This document shows positions 24,466 through 32,302 of a stretch of 34,724 bases of DNA, piece by piece (positions within the stretch are counted from its first letter, which is position 1; each line of letters begins with the position of its first letter). The notes under the pieces were generated by a model that searched no databases, was not told where the DNA came from, and saw only the letters and a list, made by a program, of their open reading frames with translations. The stretch is taken from assembly GCA_900550235.1 (NCBI GenBank), contig URRQ01000025.1:1-34724 (forward strand). Direction: 5' to 3'. The position numbers and the translations under genes were made by a program. Source of the stretch: an uncultured Lachnospiraceae bacterium. GTDB lineage: Bacteria > Bacillota > Clostridia > Lachnospirales > Lachnospiraceae.

Positions 24466-25026
24466 ATGAAAAAAATTCTATTTGTTTCACACTGTATTTT
24501 AAACACCGCATCCAAAGTTGTCCTCTATGATCAAGAAGAAATCGAAGCTGAAGAGCTCCTAAGGAAAAGATTCATGCGACAGGTAATTGATAACGACATC
24601 ATGGTCATCCAACTCCCATGCCCAGAGTTCACACTTTACGGTGCAAAACGCTGGGGACATGTAAGTAATCAATTCAACAACATATTTTTCTGCAAACACT
24701 GTCGCGAACTTCTCACCCCAATCCTTGATCAGTTGGAAGAATATCTCTCAAATGATGATATGTTTGAAATACTAGGATTTGTAGGTGTTGATGGAAGTCC
24801 AAGTTGTGGCGTCGACTATACATGCAAGGGAAACTGGTACGGCTCTTTTGGAGGACGTACTGACTTGGCAGAAACACTCGCAGACTGCCATCTGGAGAAA
24901 GGTCCTGGTGTGTTCATGGATGAACTTCAAAAAATGCTAAATGAAAGACATTTGAAAAAGAAAGTGATTGTAACCTCACTTTTTGCACCCGAACCTGAAA
25001 AATGTATGAATCTCATTCAGAAATAA
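24466..25026 (+). CDS. TudS-related putative desulfidase (DUF523-like)
   Basis: A 186-residue protein starting MKKILFVSHCILN. Three cysteines in the family arrangement are visible: C10 (SHCILN), C52 (PCPEF) and C114 in the hallmark GSPSCGV. In the thiouracil desulfidase TudS, three such cysteines hold a [4Fe-4S] cluster that takes sulfur from a thiolated nucleobase. This protein appears to belong to a related, less characterised branch. The ATG at 24466 has GGAGG 5 bases upstream; an in-frame TTG at 24454 is inside that ribosome site. It follows the Crp-family gene and ends at a strong terminator. Its place next to nucleoside-cleaving enzymes and an ECF importer suggests a thiolated-base substrate (inference). 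Confidence 0.72.
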   Translation: MKKILFVSHCILNTASKVVLYDQEEIEAEELLRKRFMRQVIDNDIMVIQLPCPEFTLYGAKRWGHVSNQFNNIFFCKHCRELLTPILDQLEEYLSNDDMFEILGFVGVDGSPSCGVDYTCKGNWYGSFGGRTDLAETLADCHLEKGPGVFMDELQKMLNERHLKKKVIVTSLFAPEPEKCMNLIQK

Positions 25027-25041
25027 CGGATTTTCTTAAAC

Positions 25042-25094
25042 AAGATAAAAGGCATAGGATTTACGTTCTACATAAATCCTATGCCTTTTATCTT
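25042..25094. terminator. Long bidirectional terminator
   Basis: A perfect 22-bp stem (arms 25042-25063 and 25073-25094, core AAAAGGCATAGGATT) closes a 9-nt loop between the convergent desulfidase and modC genes. The modC stop codon lies inside the right arm. Confidence 0.85.
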
Positions 25095-26137
25095 AACCAC
25101 AACATCTTACTTTTTTTCAAATACAGCTCTTTCGGCATCTTTTGTTTCTCGATATCCCATTGATATTTTGATACTTTCCAATCAATCCGTTCTATTCCAT
25201 CTCTTCGAGGCAAAAAACTGATATTATATTCAAACAGATCTTCTGTAATTTCCGCTCCCCATACAGGAAAAGTCACAAACGGATCACAGACCGGTTTGCA
25301 AACTTCAAACTCATGAGCGCGAATTCCTACTGCCACAACACGTTCTGCATCGATACTTTCGGGTACTTCCATAGAGATCCCCCAATCCGGAAACCGAATT
25401 TCTTCACCAGCTTTTTGGACTGCCGTAATATTTTTACACCCTGTAAGTTTTGCAATTTCTACTTTTTCCGGAATTTCAAACAACTTCTTCGTAGGCTTCT
25501 GTCCGATTATTCTTCCCGCATCAATGACTATTGTTTCTTCGCTAAAACGATAAATCTCGTCCCTACTATGAGATACAAGAATAACCGTTCCCGGATAGTC
25601 CTTCAATATCTCCATACACTCCCGCTGCATCTTATCTCTCAAATACACATCTAATGCAGAAAAAGGCTCATCTAAAAGAATTACTTCCGGCTCATAGATT
25701 AAAATTCTCGCAAGCGCAACTCTTTGCTGCTGACCTCCGGAAAGCTCGCCAGGCAATCTGTTTTCCAGTCCTTCCAAATGAAAACGCTTTATCATTTCAG
25801 AAACTTTTCGTTGTTTTTCTTCTTTTCCACATCGCAAACTAATTCCAATATTTTTTTCCACAGTCATCGTCGGAAACAGTGCATAATTCTGAAATAAATA
25901 TCCAATTTTTCTTTTTTGAGGCGATATATTTATTTTTCTCTCCGAATCGAAAATACATCGATCATTCCAGACAATTCTTCCCACATCCGGCGATTCTATC
26001 CCCGCAATGCTTTTTAGCGTTAAACTTTTTCCACAGCCGGACGCTCCTAGAATCCCTATCCGTCTGCTCTCACTTTTAAATCGGATATTCAAGTGGAATC
26101 CTTCCAATTTCTTTTCGATATCTACTTCTATTCCCAT
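25088..26137 (-). CDS. modC: Molybdate ABC transporter ATPase
   Basis: A 349-residue ABC ATPase with Walker A GASGCGKS, Q-loop LFQNYALFP, signature LSGGQQQR, Walker B VILLDEPFSALD and H-loop SHS. The C-terminal third (about 230-349) is the regulatory extension seen in ModC/CysA-like ATPases, though it is not a clear MOP/TOBE repeat by eye. It starts one base after the modB stop and is the last gene of the MoeA-like-modA-modB-modC transcript. The substrate is assigned from ModA and the molybdopterin-related neighbours. Confidence 0.9.
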   Translation of the reverse strand: MGIEVDIEKKLEGFHLNIRFKSESRRIGILGASGCGKSLTLKSIAGIESPDVGRIVWNDRCIFDSERKINISPQKRKIGYLFQNYALFPTMTVEKNIGISLRCGKEEKQRKVSEMIKRFHLEGLENRLPGELSGGQQQRVALARILIYEPEVILLDEPFSALDVYLRDKMQRECMEILKDYPGTVILVSHSRDEIYRFSEETIVIDAGRIIGQKPTKKLFEIPEKVEIAKLTGCKNITAVQKAGEEIRFPDWGISMEVPESIDAERVVAVGIRAHEFEVCKPVCDPFVTFPVWGAEITEDLFEYNISFLPRRDGIERIDWKVSKYQWDIEKQKMPKELYLKKSKMLWLR

Positions 26138-26138
26138 A

Positions 26139-26843
26139 TTACCACCGTCTTATCTGTTTGAGATGTTTTCCGATTATCAGATTCATAAGCACGATTATCC
26201 CAAACGCAATCAACATTACAATCCCTACCCAGACTCCGGCAGTGACATAATCTCCGTCCTGCATAACCATCGCTATTTTTTGCGAGATTGTTCCCGTCTT
26301 TCCCGGAATATTCCCTGCAAGCATAGAAGTTGCCCCATATTCCCCAAGCGCTCTCGCAAATGTAAGAATTGTACCGGACGCAACTCCCGGACCAGCGGCA
26401 GGGATTATGACCTTCCAAAATATAGAGAATTCTGACATTCCAAGTGTTCTGGCCGCATATATAAGATTCACATCTACCTGCTCAAATGCCGCTCTCGCAT
26501 TTCGATACATCAGAGGAAATGCAATCACAGTTGCCGCAACCACACAGCCTGCCCAGGATTGGATCACTTTCACATTCCATTCCGTCATAAGAAACCGGCC
26601 AATCGGTCGCCTCGTACTAAAGATCAACAGCAAAAAGAAACCGGCTACTGTAGGCGGCAACACCATAGGAAGGGTTAGAAATCCATCTAGTAACGCCTTC
26701 GCTTTAGATCCTGCTTTTACCGCCTTATTCGCGGCAAATATTCCTAGGAAGAACGAAAAAATTGTCGCAACAACTCCCGTCTTCAAAGAAACCCACAATG
26801 GACTGTAATCCAAATTCATAAGTATTTCTTTCACTTCTTCCAT
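26139..26843 (-). CDS. modB: Molybdate ABC transporter permease
   Basis: A 234-residue membrane permease with about five to six helices. The EAA-type cytosolic loop is visible (EQVDVNLIYAARTLGMSEFSIFWKVIIPAAGPGVASG), as is the ModB-typical LPPTVAGFFLL and RALGEYGATSMLAGNIPGKT. The ATG overlaps the end of modA, with GGAG 5 bases upstream. It forms the channel for molybdate (or tungstate) import together with ModC. Confidence 0.95.
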   Translation of the reverse strand: MEEVKEILMNLDYSPLWVSLKTGVVATIFSFFLGIFAANKAVKAGSKAKALLDGFLTLPMVLPPTVAGFFLLLIFSTRRPIGRFLMTEWNVKVIQSWAGCVVAATVIAFPLMYRNARAAFEQVDVNLIYAARTLGMSEFSIFWKVIIPAAGPGVASGTILTFARALGEYGATSMLAGNIPGKTGTISQKIAMVMQDGDYVTAGVWVGIVMLIAFGIIVLMNLIIGKHLKQIRRW

Positions 26844-26845
26844 CT

Positions 26846-27724
26846 TTACTCCACATTTGTATCAAAATAATAATTTTCAAATATAATTTTCGCTTCTTCC
26901 GACAAAATATATTGTCGAAAATCTTCCGCCGTTTCTTTCTGTAATTCATCTGCTGCCGGATTGTTCACACAACAAATCGGATATCGTACGTCTCCTGTCA
27001 GATCATAACTCACCGCTTCTAACACTTCTACCTGTTCTTCATATCCGTAAATATCCGAATAATATGTCGTCCCTACCTCGCAAGCTCCTTCGGTTACAGC
27101 TATCAACACTTTGCTCACATTATCCTGTTCACTGATTTCCACATCTCCGAGCGCTTGCGCTATCTGTTCTGTTGTGATTTTGGAATTATCTTCTGTATTT
27201 TCCAAAACCCCAAGACTTACAAGAGCCTCTCTCGTATACTTTCCAACCGGAACGCTTCCTCCTGCCATAGCGATACTTTTTGCTTTTCCAAGAGTAGAAA
27301 GGCCTGTCACTGACGTTCCACTGTCTTTTCGCGTCAGAACAACCACTTGATTATTCACAACATCTTTCCTTGTTCCCTCTACGACAAAACCGTCTTTTTC
27401 CAACGTATCCATCTGTTTTTGCGCCGCCGAAAAGAACAGGTCGCATTCATATCCTTCCTGTATCTGCGTCAAAAGCGTTCCCGAACTATCCGCATGAAAT
27501 GTAATCTTCACATTCGGATGCTCTTGCTGATATCTTTCCGCCAATTCTTCCATAACTGTATGTAGGCTTGCTGCAATAAATACCTGTATCTCCGTCTCCT
27601 CCTTTTCTTGATTTGACGCCTCTTCCTCTTTCACTTCCGTTTTCCCACAAGCTACCAGATTCCCCAGCATGACCAGCACAATTACACAAACCGTAAGTTT
27701 CTTCAAAAATACCGTATTCTTCAT
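26846..27724 (-). CDS. modA: Molybdate ABC transporter substrate-binding lipoprotein
   Basis: A 292-residue exported lipoprotein. The signal peptide ends in the lipobox LVAC, so the mature protein would be anchored by a lipidated Cys. The mature part opens as in ModA proteins: VFIAASLHTVMEELAERY, HADSSGTL, CDLFFSAAQKQMD, and later GTTYYSDIYG. The ATG at 27724 has AAAGGAG about 8 bases upstream and puts the signal peptide at the N-terminus; a start at 27784 would add 20 charged residues before it and overlap the upstream gene. It lies two bases after the MoeA-like gene. Confidence 0.95.
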   Translation of the reverse strand: MKNTVFLKKLTVCVIVLVMLGNLVACGKTEVKEEEASNQEKEETEIQVFIAASLHTVMEELAERYQQEHPNVKITFHADSSGTLLTQIQEGYECDLFFSAAQKQMDTLEKDGFVVEGTRKDVVNNQVVVLTRKDSGTSVTGLSTLGKAKSIAMAGGSVPVGKYTREALVSLGVLENTEDNSKITTEQIAQALGDVEISEQDNVSKVLIAVTEGACEVGTTYYSDIYGYEEQVEVLEAVSYDLTGDVRYPICCVNNPAADELQKETAEDFRQYILSEEAKIIFENYYFDTNVE

Positions 27725-27726
27725 CT

Positions 27727-28752
27727 CTACACTCCTTTCCCAAATCCGCAATTCGGGAACGTACATATCGGACAATTTAGACATAGTCCGCCTTCTCCCA
27801 ACCGATCCAACTCTTCTTTTTCTATTTTTTCGCCTGCCAAAAGCCGCGGAAGCACAAGATCAAATATCGTTCGTTTCGCATACATTACGCACCCCGGAAG
27901 ACCAACTATCGGAATCTCTCCCTTCACATACCCAAGCATAAACATTGCCCCCGGTAACACCGGAGCTCCATAGGTCACAATCTCCGCTCCTGTATTTTTA
28001 ATCGCAAGAGGCGTACGATCATCCGGATCTACACTCATCCCTCCTGTACAAATGATCATATCCATTCCGGCATCTACCATGCTCTGTATAATTTCTGTAA
28101 TCTGCTTATGATCATCACCGGACAATTTCTGCATCTGAATCTCCATACCATATTCGGCCAATTTTTCACGGATCACCGGAGTAAAAGAGTCCTGAATTCT
28201 CCCTTTATACACTTCACTTCCCGTTATTACAAGCCCGATTTTCTTCTGTTGATACGGAAGGATTTGAAAGATTGGTTTTTCTCCCGCTACTTCCTTTGCA
28301 CGTTCCATCTTTTCCTTTTCGATTACAAGAGGAATGATTCTAGTTCCGGCTATTTTGTCTCCTTTTTTCACCGGAAAATCTCCATATCTAGAAGCAATCA
28401 TCATTTCTCCAAGTCGATTTACATTCCGAAGCATTTCACGTTCAATCTTTAAAACTCCGTTGCAATCTGCAATCAGTTCAATCTTTCCCTCTTTTACTTC
28501 TGTTTCGTGCATTCCTTCTCCTTTGCAGATGGAACACAATATATCTGCCGCATCGTTCTCATGCAGCATTTTTTCATCATTTTCCCATATATAGATATGT
28601 TCTTTTCCAACACTCAGTAAAACCGGAATATCTTCTTCTCGAATGATATGACCCTTTCGAAAAACTGCATCCTTTACGACTCCCGGTATAATTTGTGTAA
28701 TATCATGACAAAGAATCTGCCCTACAGCTTCTTCCGTCTTACAAAGCTTCAT
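27727..28752 (-). CDS. MoeA-like molybdopterin-binding protein with Cys-rich tail
   Basis: A 341-residue protein with a MoCF/MoeA-type molybdopterin-binding domain in the second half (KIGLVITGSEVYKGRI... DMIICTGGMSVDPDDRTPLAI... PGAMFMLGY... IVGLPGCVMYAKRTIFDLVLPRLL). The N-terminal part is not a full MoeA domain set. The C-terminus ends in a Cys cluster, C324-x2-C327-x2-C330-x4-C335, of a kind that could bind metal or a cluster. Such proteins often accompany XdhC and molybdenum hydroxylases in Clostridia. GGAGG is 8 bases before the ATG at 28752. It leads the modABC operon and is divergent from xdhC. Confidence 0.82.
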   Translation of the reverse strand: MKLCKTEEAVGQILCHDITQIIPGVVKDAVFRKGHIIREEDIPVLLSVGKEHIYIWENDEKMLHENDAADILCSICKGEGMHETEVKEGKIELIADCNGVLKIEREMLRNVNRLGEMMIASRYGDFPVKKGDKIAGTRIIPLVIEKEKMERAKEVAGEKPIFQILPYQQKKIGLVITGSEVYKGRIQDSFTPVIREKLAEYGMEIQMQKLSGDDHKQITEIIQSMVDAGMDMIICTGGMSVDPDDRTPLAIKNTGAEIVTYGAPVLPGAMFMLGYVKGEIPIVGLPGCVMYAKRTIFDLVLPRLLAGEKIEKEELDRLGEGGLCLNCPICTFPNCGFGKGV

Positions 28753-28780
28753 TCCATTCACCTCCACAATTCTTCTTTTT

Positions 28781-28809
28781 ATTATATAGTACAAACAAGG
28801 CTATTGCAA
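28781..28809 (-). promoter_or_regulatory. Promoter of the MoeA-like/modABC operon
   Basis: On the minus strand TTGCAA (28804-28809), 17 bases, consensus TATAAT (28781-28786). Confidence 0.7.
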
Positions 28810-28859
28810 TTTTATTATGTATATCCGATATCGCTTCCTCAAACTGCTCAACGTTTTTA

Positions 28860-28888
28860 TTTACATATCTTTTTTACCAATGTATAAT
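28860..28888 (+). promoter_or_regulatory. xdhC promoter
   Basis: TTTACA (28860-28865), 17 bases, consensus TATAAT (28883-28888). The -10 overlaps the upstream in-frame ATG at 28887, which supports the start at 28914. Confidence 0.75.
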
Positions 28889-28913
28889 GCTCTTATCAAA
28901 GAAGGAGGTTCTT

Positions 28914-29744
28914 ATGTCAAACAGAAAAAAATTATTTCAGACTGCCCTTCAGCTCTTCCAGGAAAAAGAAGATTTTATATTTGCAGTTATTATTGAAAGT
29001 TCCGGTTCCGCTCCTCGAAAAGCCGGCGCCAAAATGCTGATTCGCTCTAACGGAACTATTTACGGAACAGTCGGTGGCGGCAGCATCGAATACACCGCCA
29101 TCAAAGACGCGCTACATGCTTTTGAATCCAAACAAACTTTCACAAAGCAATATGATTTGAGCAATCGTCACGCCGCAGAGCTCGGCATGATCTGCGGAGG
29201 GACTGTCACGATTCAATTTCAGTACGTCTCACACCAGGACACAAAGCTCTATCAATACTTCCAAGAAGAATCTCTCAAGCAATCAAACAGAGTCTATATC
29301 TTTGGAGGCGGACATGTCGCACAAGAGTTAGTCCCTATTTTGAATCGTCTGGAATTCTCTTGTATCGTATTTGACGATCGACCGGAATTCGCAAATCACA
29401 GTATCTTCCCTGATGCGGAAAAATGTATTGTTGGAGATTTTAAGCACTTGGAAAAATTCGTCCAAATTCAAACAACGGATTTCGTCTGTGTCATGACAAG
29501 AGGTCACGAATTCGATTATCTCGTTCAAAAACAAGTATTGCAAACAACTGCACATTATATCGGCGTAATGGGCAGTCGAAAGAAAACTTTAGCAATCTGC
29601 AAGAAACTACTTGCCGATGGCTTTCTCGAGTCAGAAATCAATCGTTGTAAATCTCCGATTGGTCTGGATATCAAAGCAGAAACCCCGGCAGAAATTGCCA
29701 TCAGCATCGCAGCCGAATTGATTCAAATTTTACATAAAAACTAA
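28914..29744 (+). CDS. XdhC family protein (molybdenum hydroxylase maturation)
   Basis: A 276-residue XdhC/CoxI-family protein. These bind and sulfurate (or otherwise finish) the molybdenum cofactor and hand it to xanthine-dehydrogenase-type enzymes. The N-terminal XdhC part shows VIIESSGSAPRKAGAKM and GTVGGGSIEY; the C-terminal Rossmann part has VYIFGGGHVAQEL (about 140) and MTRGHEFDYLV with GVMGSRKK. AAGGAGG precedes ATG 28914. It is divergent from the MoeA-like/mod operon, completing a molybdenum-cofactor block; no molybdoenzyme gene is in the window. Confidence 0.92.
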   Translation: MSNRKKLFQTALQLFQEKEDFIFAVIIESSGSAPRKAGAKMLIRSNGTIYGTVGGGSIEYTAIKDALHAFESKQTFTKQYDLSNRHAAELGMICGGTVTIQFQYVSHQDTKLYQYFQEESLKQSNRVYIFGGGHVAQELVPILNRLEFSCIVFDDRPEFANHSIFPDAEKCIVGDFKHLEKFVQIQTTDFVCVMTRGHEFDYLVQKQVLQTTAHYIGVMGSRKKTLAICKKLLADGFLESEINRCKSPIGLDIKAETPAEIAISIAAELIQILHKN

Positions 29745-29755
29745 TTTTATACACA

Positions 29756-29785
29756 AAAAAAGATGTGCAACTGCACATCTTTTTT
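29756..29785. terminator. Bidirectional terminator between xdhC and rplL
   Basis: GATGTGC (29762-29768) and GCACATC (29773-29779) form a 7-bp stem extended by A/T runs on both sides. It terminates xdhC (+) and rplJL (-), so rplJL transcription does not continue to rpoB. Confidence 0.88.
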
Positions 29786-29800
29786 ACAAATCCAAATGGA

Positions 29801-30178
29801 TTATTTTAAGTTAACTTCAGCGCCTTCAGCTTCTAATTTAGCTTTGATTTCTTCAGCTTCTGCTTTAGAAACAGCTTCTTTAACTACCTTTGGAGCTCCG
29901 TCTACAACTTCTTTAGCTTCTTTTAATCCAAGTCCTGTGATTTCACGAACAACTTTGATTACTTTAACTTTAGAAGCACCTGCAGAAACTAATTCTACGT
30001 CGAACTCGTCTTTTTCTTCTGCTGCTGCAGCTCCATCTCCAGCTGCTGCTGCAACTACAACACCTGCTGCTGCAGATACACCAAATTCTTCTTCACAAGC
30101 TTTTACTAATTCGTTTAATTCTAATACGGATAATTCTTTGATAGCTTCAATAAATTCAGCTGTTGTTAATTTTGCCAT
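29801..30178 (-). CDS. rplL: Ribosomal protein L7/L12
   Basis: A 125-residue stalk protein of the 50S subunit that recruits translation GTPases. The N-terminal dimerisation part (MAKLTTAEFIEAIKELSVLEL), an Ala/Gly hinge (AAAGDGAAAAEEK) and the C-terminal domain (EFDVELVSAGASKVKVIKVVREITGLGLKEAKEVV) are all present. ATG 30178 has GGAGG 8 bases upstream. It is the last gene of rplJ-rplL, followed by a terminator rather than by rpoB. Confidence 0.98.
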   Translation of the reverse strand: MAKLTTAEFIEAIKELSVLELNELVKACEEEFGVSAAAGVVVAAAAGDGAAAAEEKDEFDVELVSAGASKVKVIKVVREITGLGLKEAKEVVDGAPKVVKEAVSKAEAEEIKAKLEAEGAEVNLK

Positions 30179-30241
30179 TATGATATCCTCCATTTTTCGT
30201 TTTTATTCACATTCGATCATGTAATTTATATTGCGAAGCAA

Positions 30242-30763
30242 TTATGCCTCTGCCGGAGCTTCTTCTGTTGCAGCTCCTTCACCGTTCTGCTCTGCGATCT
30301 GATTAAGAACACGAGCAAGATTTGTAATAGGTGACTGAAGACTTCCAAGTAATTTGGAAAGTAATTCTTCTCTTGAAGGTACTTTAGATAACTCAACGAT
30401 TCCGTTTGCGTCATAAACTGTTCCTTCAACAACACCTGCTTTTACTTCAAGAGCTTTCGCTTCTTTTGCAAATTTGCAAATGATTCTTGCTGGAGCTGTA
30501 GCGTCATCTTTAGAAATAGCGATAGCGCTTGGTCCTTCTAAATATTCATCAAGACCTGCAAATTCAGTTCCTTCAAAAGCTCTTCTCATCATTGTGTTTT
30601 TACAAACTTTGTAGATAACGCCTGCTTCTCTCAATTCTTTACGCATTGCTGTATCCTGAGCTACTGTTAATCCACGGTAGTCTACCAATACAACTGACTG
30701 AGCGTCTTTTACGTCTTCTGCAATAGCCTGTACTACTGGTTGTTTTAATTCAACTTTTGCCAC
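30242..30763 (-). CDS. rplJ: Ribosomal protein L10
   Basis: A 173-residue protein of the 50S stalk base that carries the L7/L12 dimers (VLVDYRGLTVAQDTAMRKELREAG, KNTMMRRAF, GPSAIAISKDD). The start is GTG at 30763 with AAGGAGG about 10 bases upstream. It is under control of an L10 leader and attenuator (30806-30924), so excess L10(L12)n complex should reduce expression. Confidence 0.98.
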   Translation of the reverse strand: MAKVELKQPVVQAIAEDVKDAQSVVLVDYRGLTVAQDTAMRKELREAGVIYKVCKNTMMRRAFEGTEFAGLDEYLEGPSAIAISKDDATAPARIICKFAKEAKALEVKAGVVEGTVYDANGIVELSKVPSREELLSKLLGSLQSPITNLARVLNQIAEQNGEGAATEEAPAEA

Positions 30764-30805
30764 GAATGGTGCACCTCCTTATAGATTTTAACTGGCACCG
30801 CCGAT

Positions 30806-30836
30806 AAAAAAACCTCTATGTCCAAGACATAGAGGT
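30806..30836 (-). terminator. Attenuator in the rplJ leader
   Basis: On the minus strand AACCTCTATGTC/GACATAGAGGTT forms a 12-bp stem with a very short loop, followed by seven T residues, 43 bases before the rplJ start. It lies right after the L10 leader, where leader folding can decide on termination. Confidence 0.88.
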
Positions 30837-30844
30837 TCAAAATT

Positions 30845-30924
30845 CATAGTAAGAATTCATATCTCCTCGGTAGGCGTCTACAACTTATGCCTTACGGCAC
30901 CTACTGTCTTCGGCAGTTACTATG
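30845..30924 (-). ncRNA. Ribosomal protein L10 leader
   Basis: On the minus strand the motif ACTGCCGAAGACAGTAGGTG followed by GCCTACCGAGGAGA is the conserved L10-leader core. The ends CATAGTAA (30917-30924) and TTACTATG (30845-30852) can close a basal helix. The element binds the L10-L12 complex for autoregulation. Confidence 0.9.
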
Positions 30925-30926
30925 AT

Positions 30927-30955
30927 AAGATATCATATATTCTATTTGTTGTCAA
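30927..30955 (-). promoter_or_regulatory. rplJL promoter
   Basis: On the minus strand TTGACA (30950-30955), 17 bases, TATCTT (30927-30932). The start falls at the very 5' end of the L10 leader. Confidence 0.82.
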
Positions 30956-30962
30956 GTCCTTT

Positions 30963-32198
30963 TTATCGTTTTCTTCCGATTCGATAATCCATCTTCATTA
31001 CATTCGCAATACTTCTCGTCAGAATATCCACAATATTAAATCCAAAAGCAATGGCAAGGCACGTTACAATAAGTACAACTGTCTCATCTATTGCCATTTG
31101 TCTGTCTTGACTTGCGATTCCATACATCATGTAAAAAAGATTTGGTCCCGGAATTAACGGAAAGACAGAAGCTGTCAGAAAAATCGTAGACGGCGCCTTA
31201 TTTACTCTAGACATAACGAATGCATAGAATGCGACAAATACTGCAGCTACCAAAGTCGCCACAAAATTACTCGGCGTAATCTCAAATACTATCACATAAA
31301 TTCCCCATGTAATAAACGCTCCGATTCCAGAGTACACAACTTGTCTCCCTCGTATTTTAAATACAAAAGCAAATCCTACACAGGCAATTGTACATGAAAT
31401 AAGCTGCACCAAAACGCTATTATTTAGCACATATCCTTCTGCCGAAACTCCGTCCAATAAAAACATGGCAAGAGCTGTTCCACACGCGATTCCTGATGCT
31501 CCCAATATGGAGTTCATAATATTAATCGCTCCGGAAATGTAGTCTTTCTGCAAAATTTCACGAATACCATTAGTTGTACTAAGTCCACTAATCAAAAGCA
31601 TTACGATTCCGATCATAATTCGTTCCGGATGACTTCCAATCCCCATTCTAACAGCGACGATAATAATCACCTCTGACAAAAATGAAAGGATCAGGTTGTA
31701 TGCCATCATATTTTCTTCTCGTTTACTCAACCAGCCGCCGACTATTGCAATCATCAGAGATACAATAACCGCTACAATAGCATCTTCAAAATTACATCCA
31801 AAGAACACCGCAAATCCAGTTCCACCCATCACAGAAGCGATATACTTTGTAAACCATTTTTGAGGCGGTCTGCTTAAGACATCCTCATATCTTTCTCTCA
31901 ATTCATTTTCATCCGGCGTATGCTGACATACATAACGACACAAATTGTTCAAATAATCCAATCTGTCAAAATGCATATCAAAAGATTCGATCTGTCGGAT
32001 CTGAGTAATAAACTCTCCTTCAGGAGTCTCTACCGTAATCTGAATATTACTTGGTATTACAAACACATCATACTTCACAAATCCATATGCCTTGCACATT
32101 CTGTACAGACTGTCTTCCAATCTAAAATTTTCCGCTCCGCTTTTTAGCATGGACTCTCCAATATCAAGAATCCCCTGCACAATTCTCGTATAATTCAT
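30963..32198 (-). CDS. ThrE-like threonine/serine exporter family protein
   Basis: A 411-residue membrane protein combining the two halves of the ThrE family: an N-terminal soluble region (1 to about 112, ESMLKSGAENFRLEDSLYRMCKAYG) followed by about ten hydrophobic helices (about 115-400), with a second-half motif NKAPSTIFLTASVFPLIPGPNLFYMMYG. In many Firmicutes the two halves are separate genes; here they are fused. The substrate (Thr/Ser export in Corynebacterium) is only presumed. ATG 32198 is chosen because GAGGGG lies just upstream; an ATG at 32216 includes that site in the coding region. It lies between rplA and rplJ, with its own promoter, and its stop is 8 bases from the rplJ -35. Confidence 0.85.
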   Translation of the reverse strand: MNYTRIVQGILDIGESMLKSGAENFRLEDSLYRMCKAYGFVKYDVFVIPSNIQITVETPEGEFITQIRQIESFDMHFDRLDYLNNLCRYVCQHTPDENELRERYEDVLSRPPQKWFTKYIASVMGGTGFAVFFGCNFEDAIVAVIVSLMIAIVGGWLSKREENMMAYNLILSFLSEVIIIVAVRMGIGSHPERIMIGIVMLLISGLSTTNGIREILQKDYISGAINIMNSILGASGIACGTALAMFLLDGVSAEGYVLNNSVLVQLISCTIACVGFAFVFKIRGRQVVYSGIGAFITWGIYVIVFEITPSNFVATLVAAVFVAFYAFVMSRVNKAPSTIFLTASVFPLIPGPNLFYMMYGIASQDRQMAIDETVVLIVTCLAIAFGFNIVDILTRSIANVMKMDYRIGRKR

Positions 32199-32231
32199 AT
32201 TGCACCCCTCACACATTTTCTTTCTGATGTA

Positions 32232-32259
32232 ATCTTACCATTGTTTTTGCAAAAGTCAA
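32232..32259 (-). promoter_or_regulatory. Promoter of the ThrE-like gene
   Basis: On the minus strand TTGACT (32254-32259), 16 bases, TAAGAT (32232-32237), about 34 bases before the start at 32198. Confidence 0.7.
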
Positions 32260-32302
32260 TACATAAAACAAAAATAATAGAACGCATTCTATTTTATCAA
32301 AA

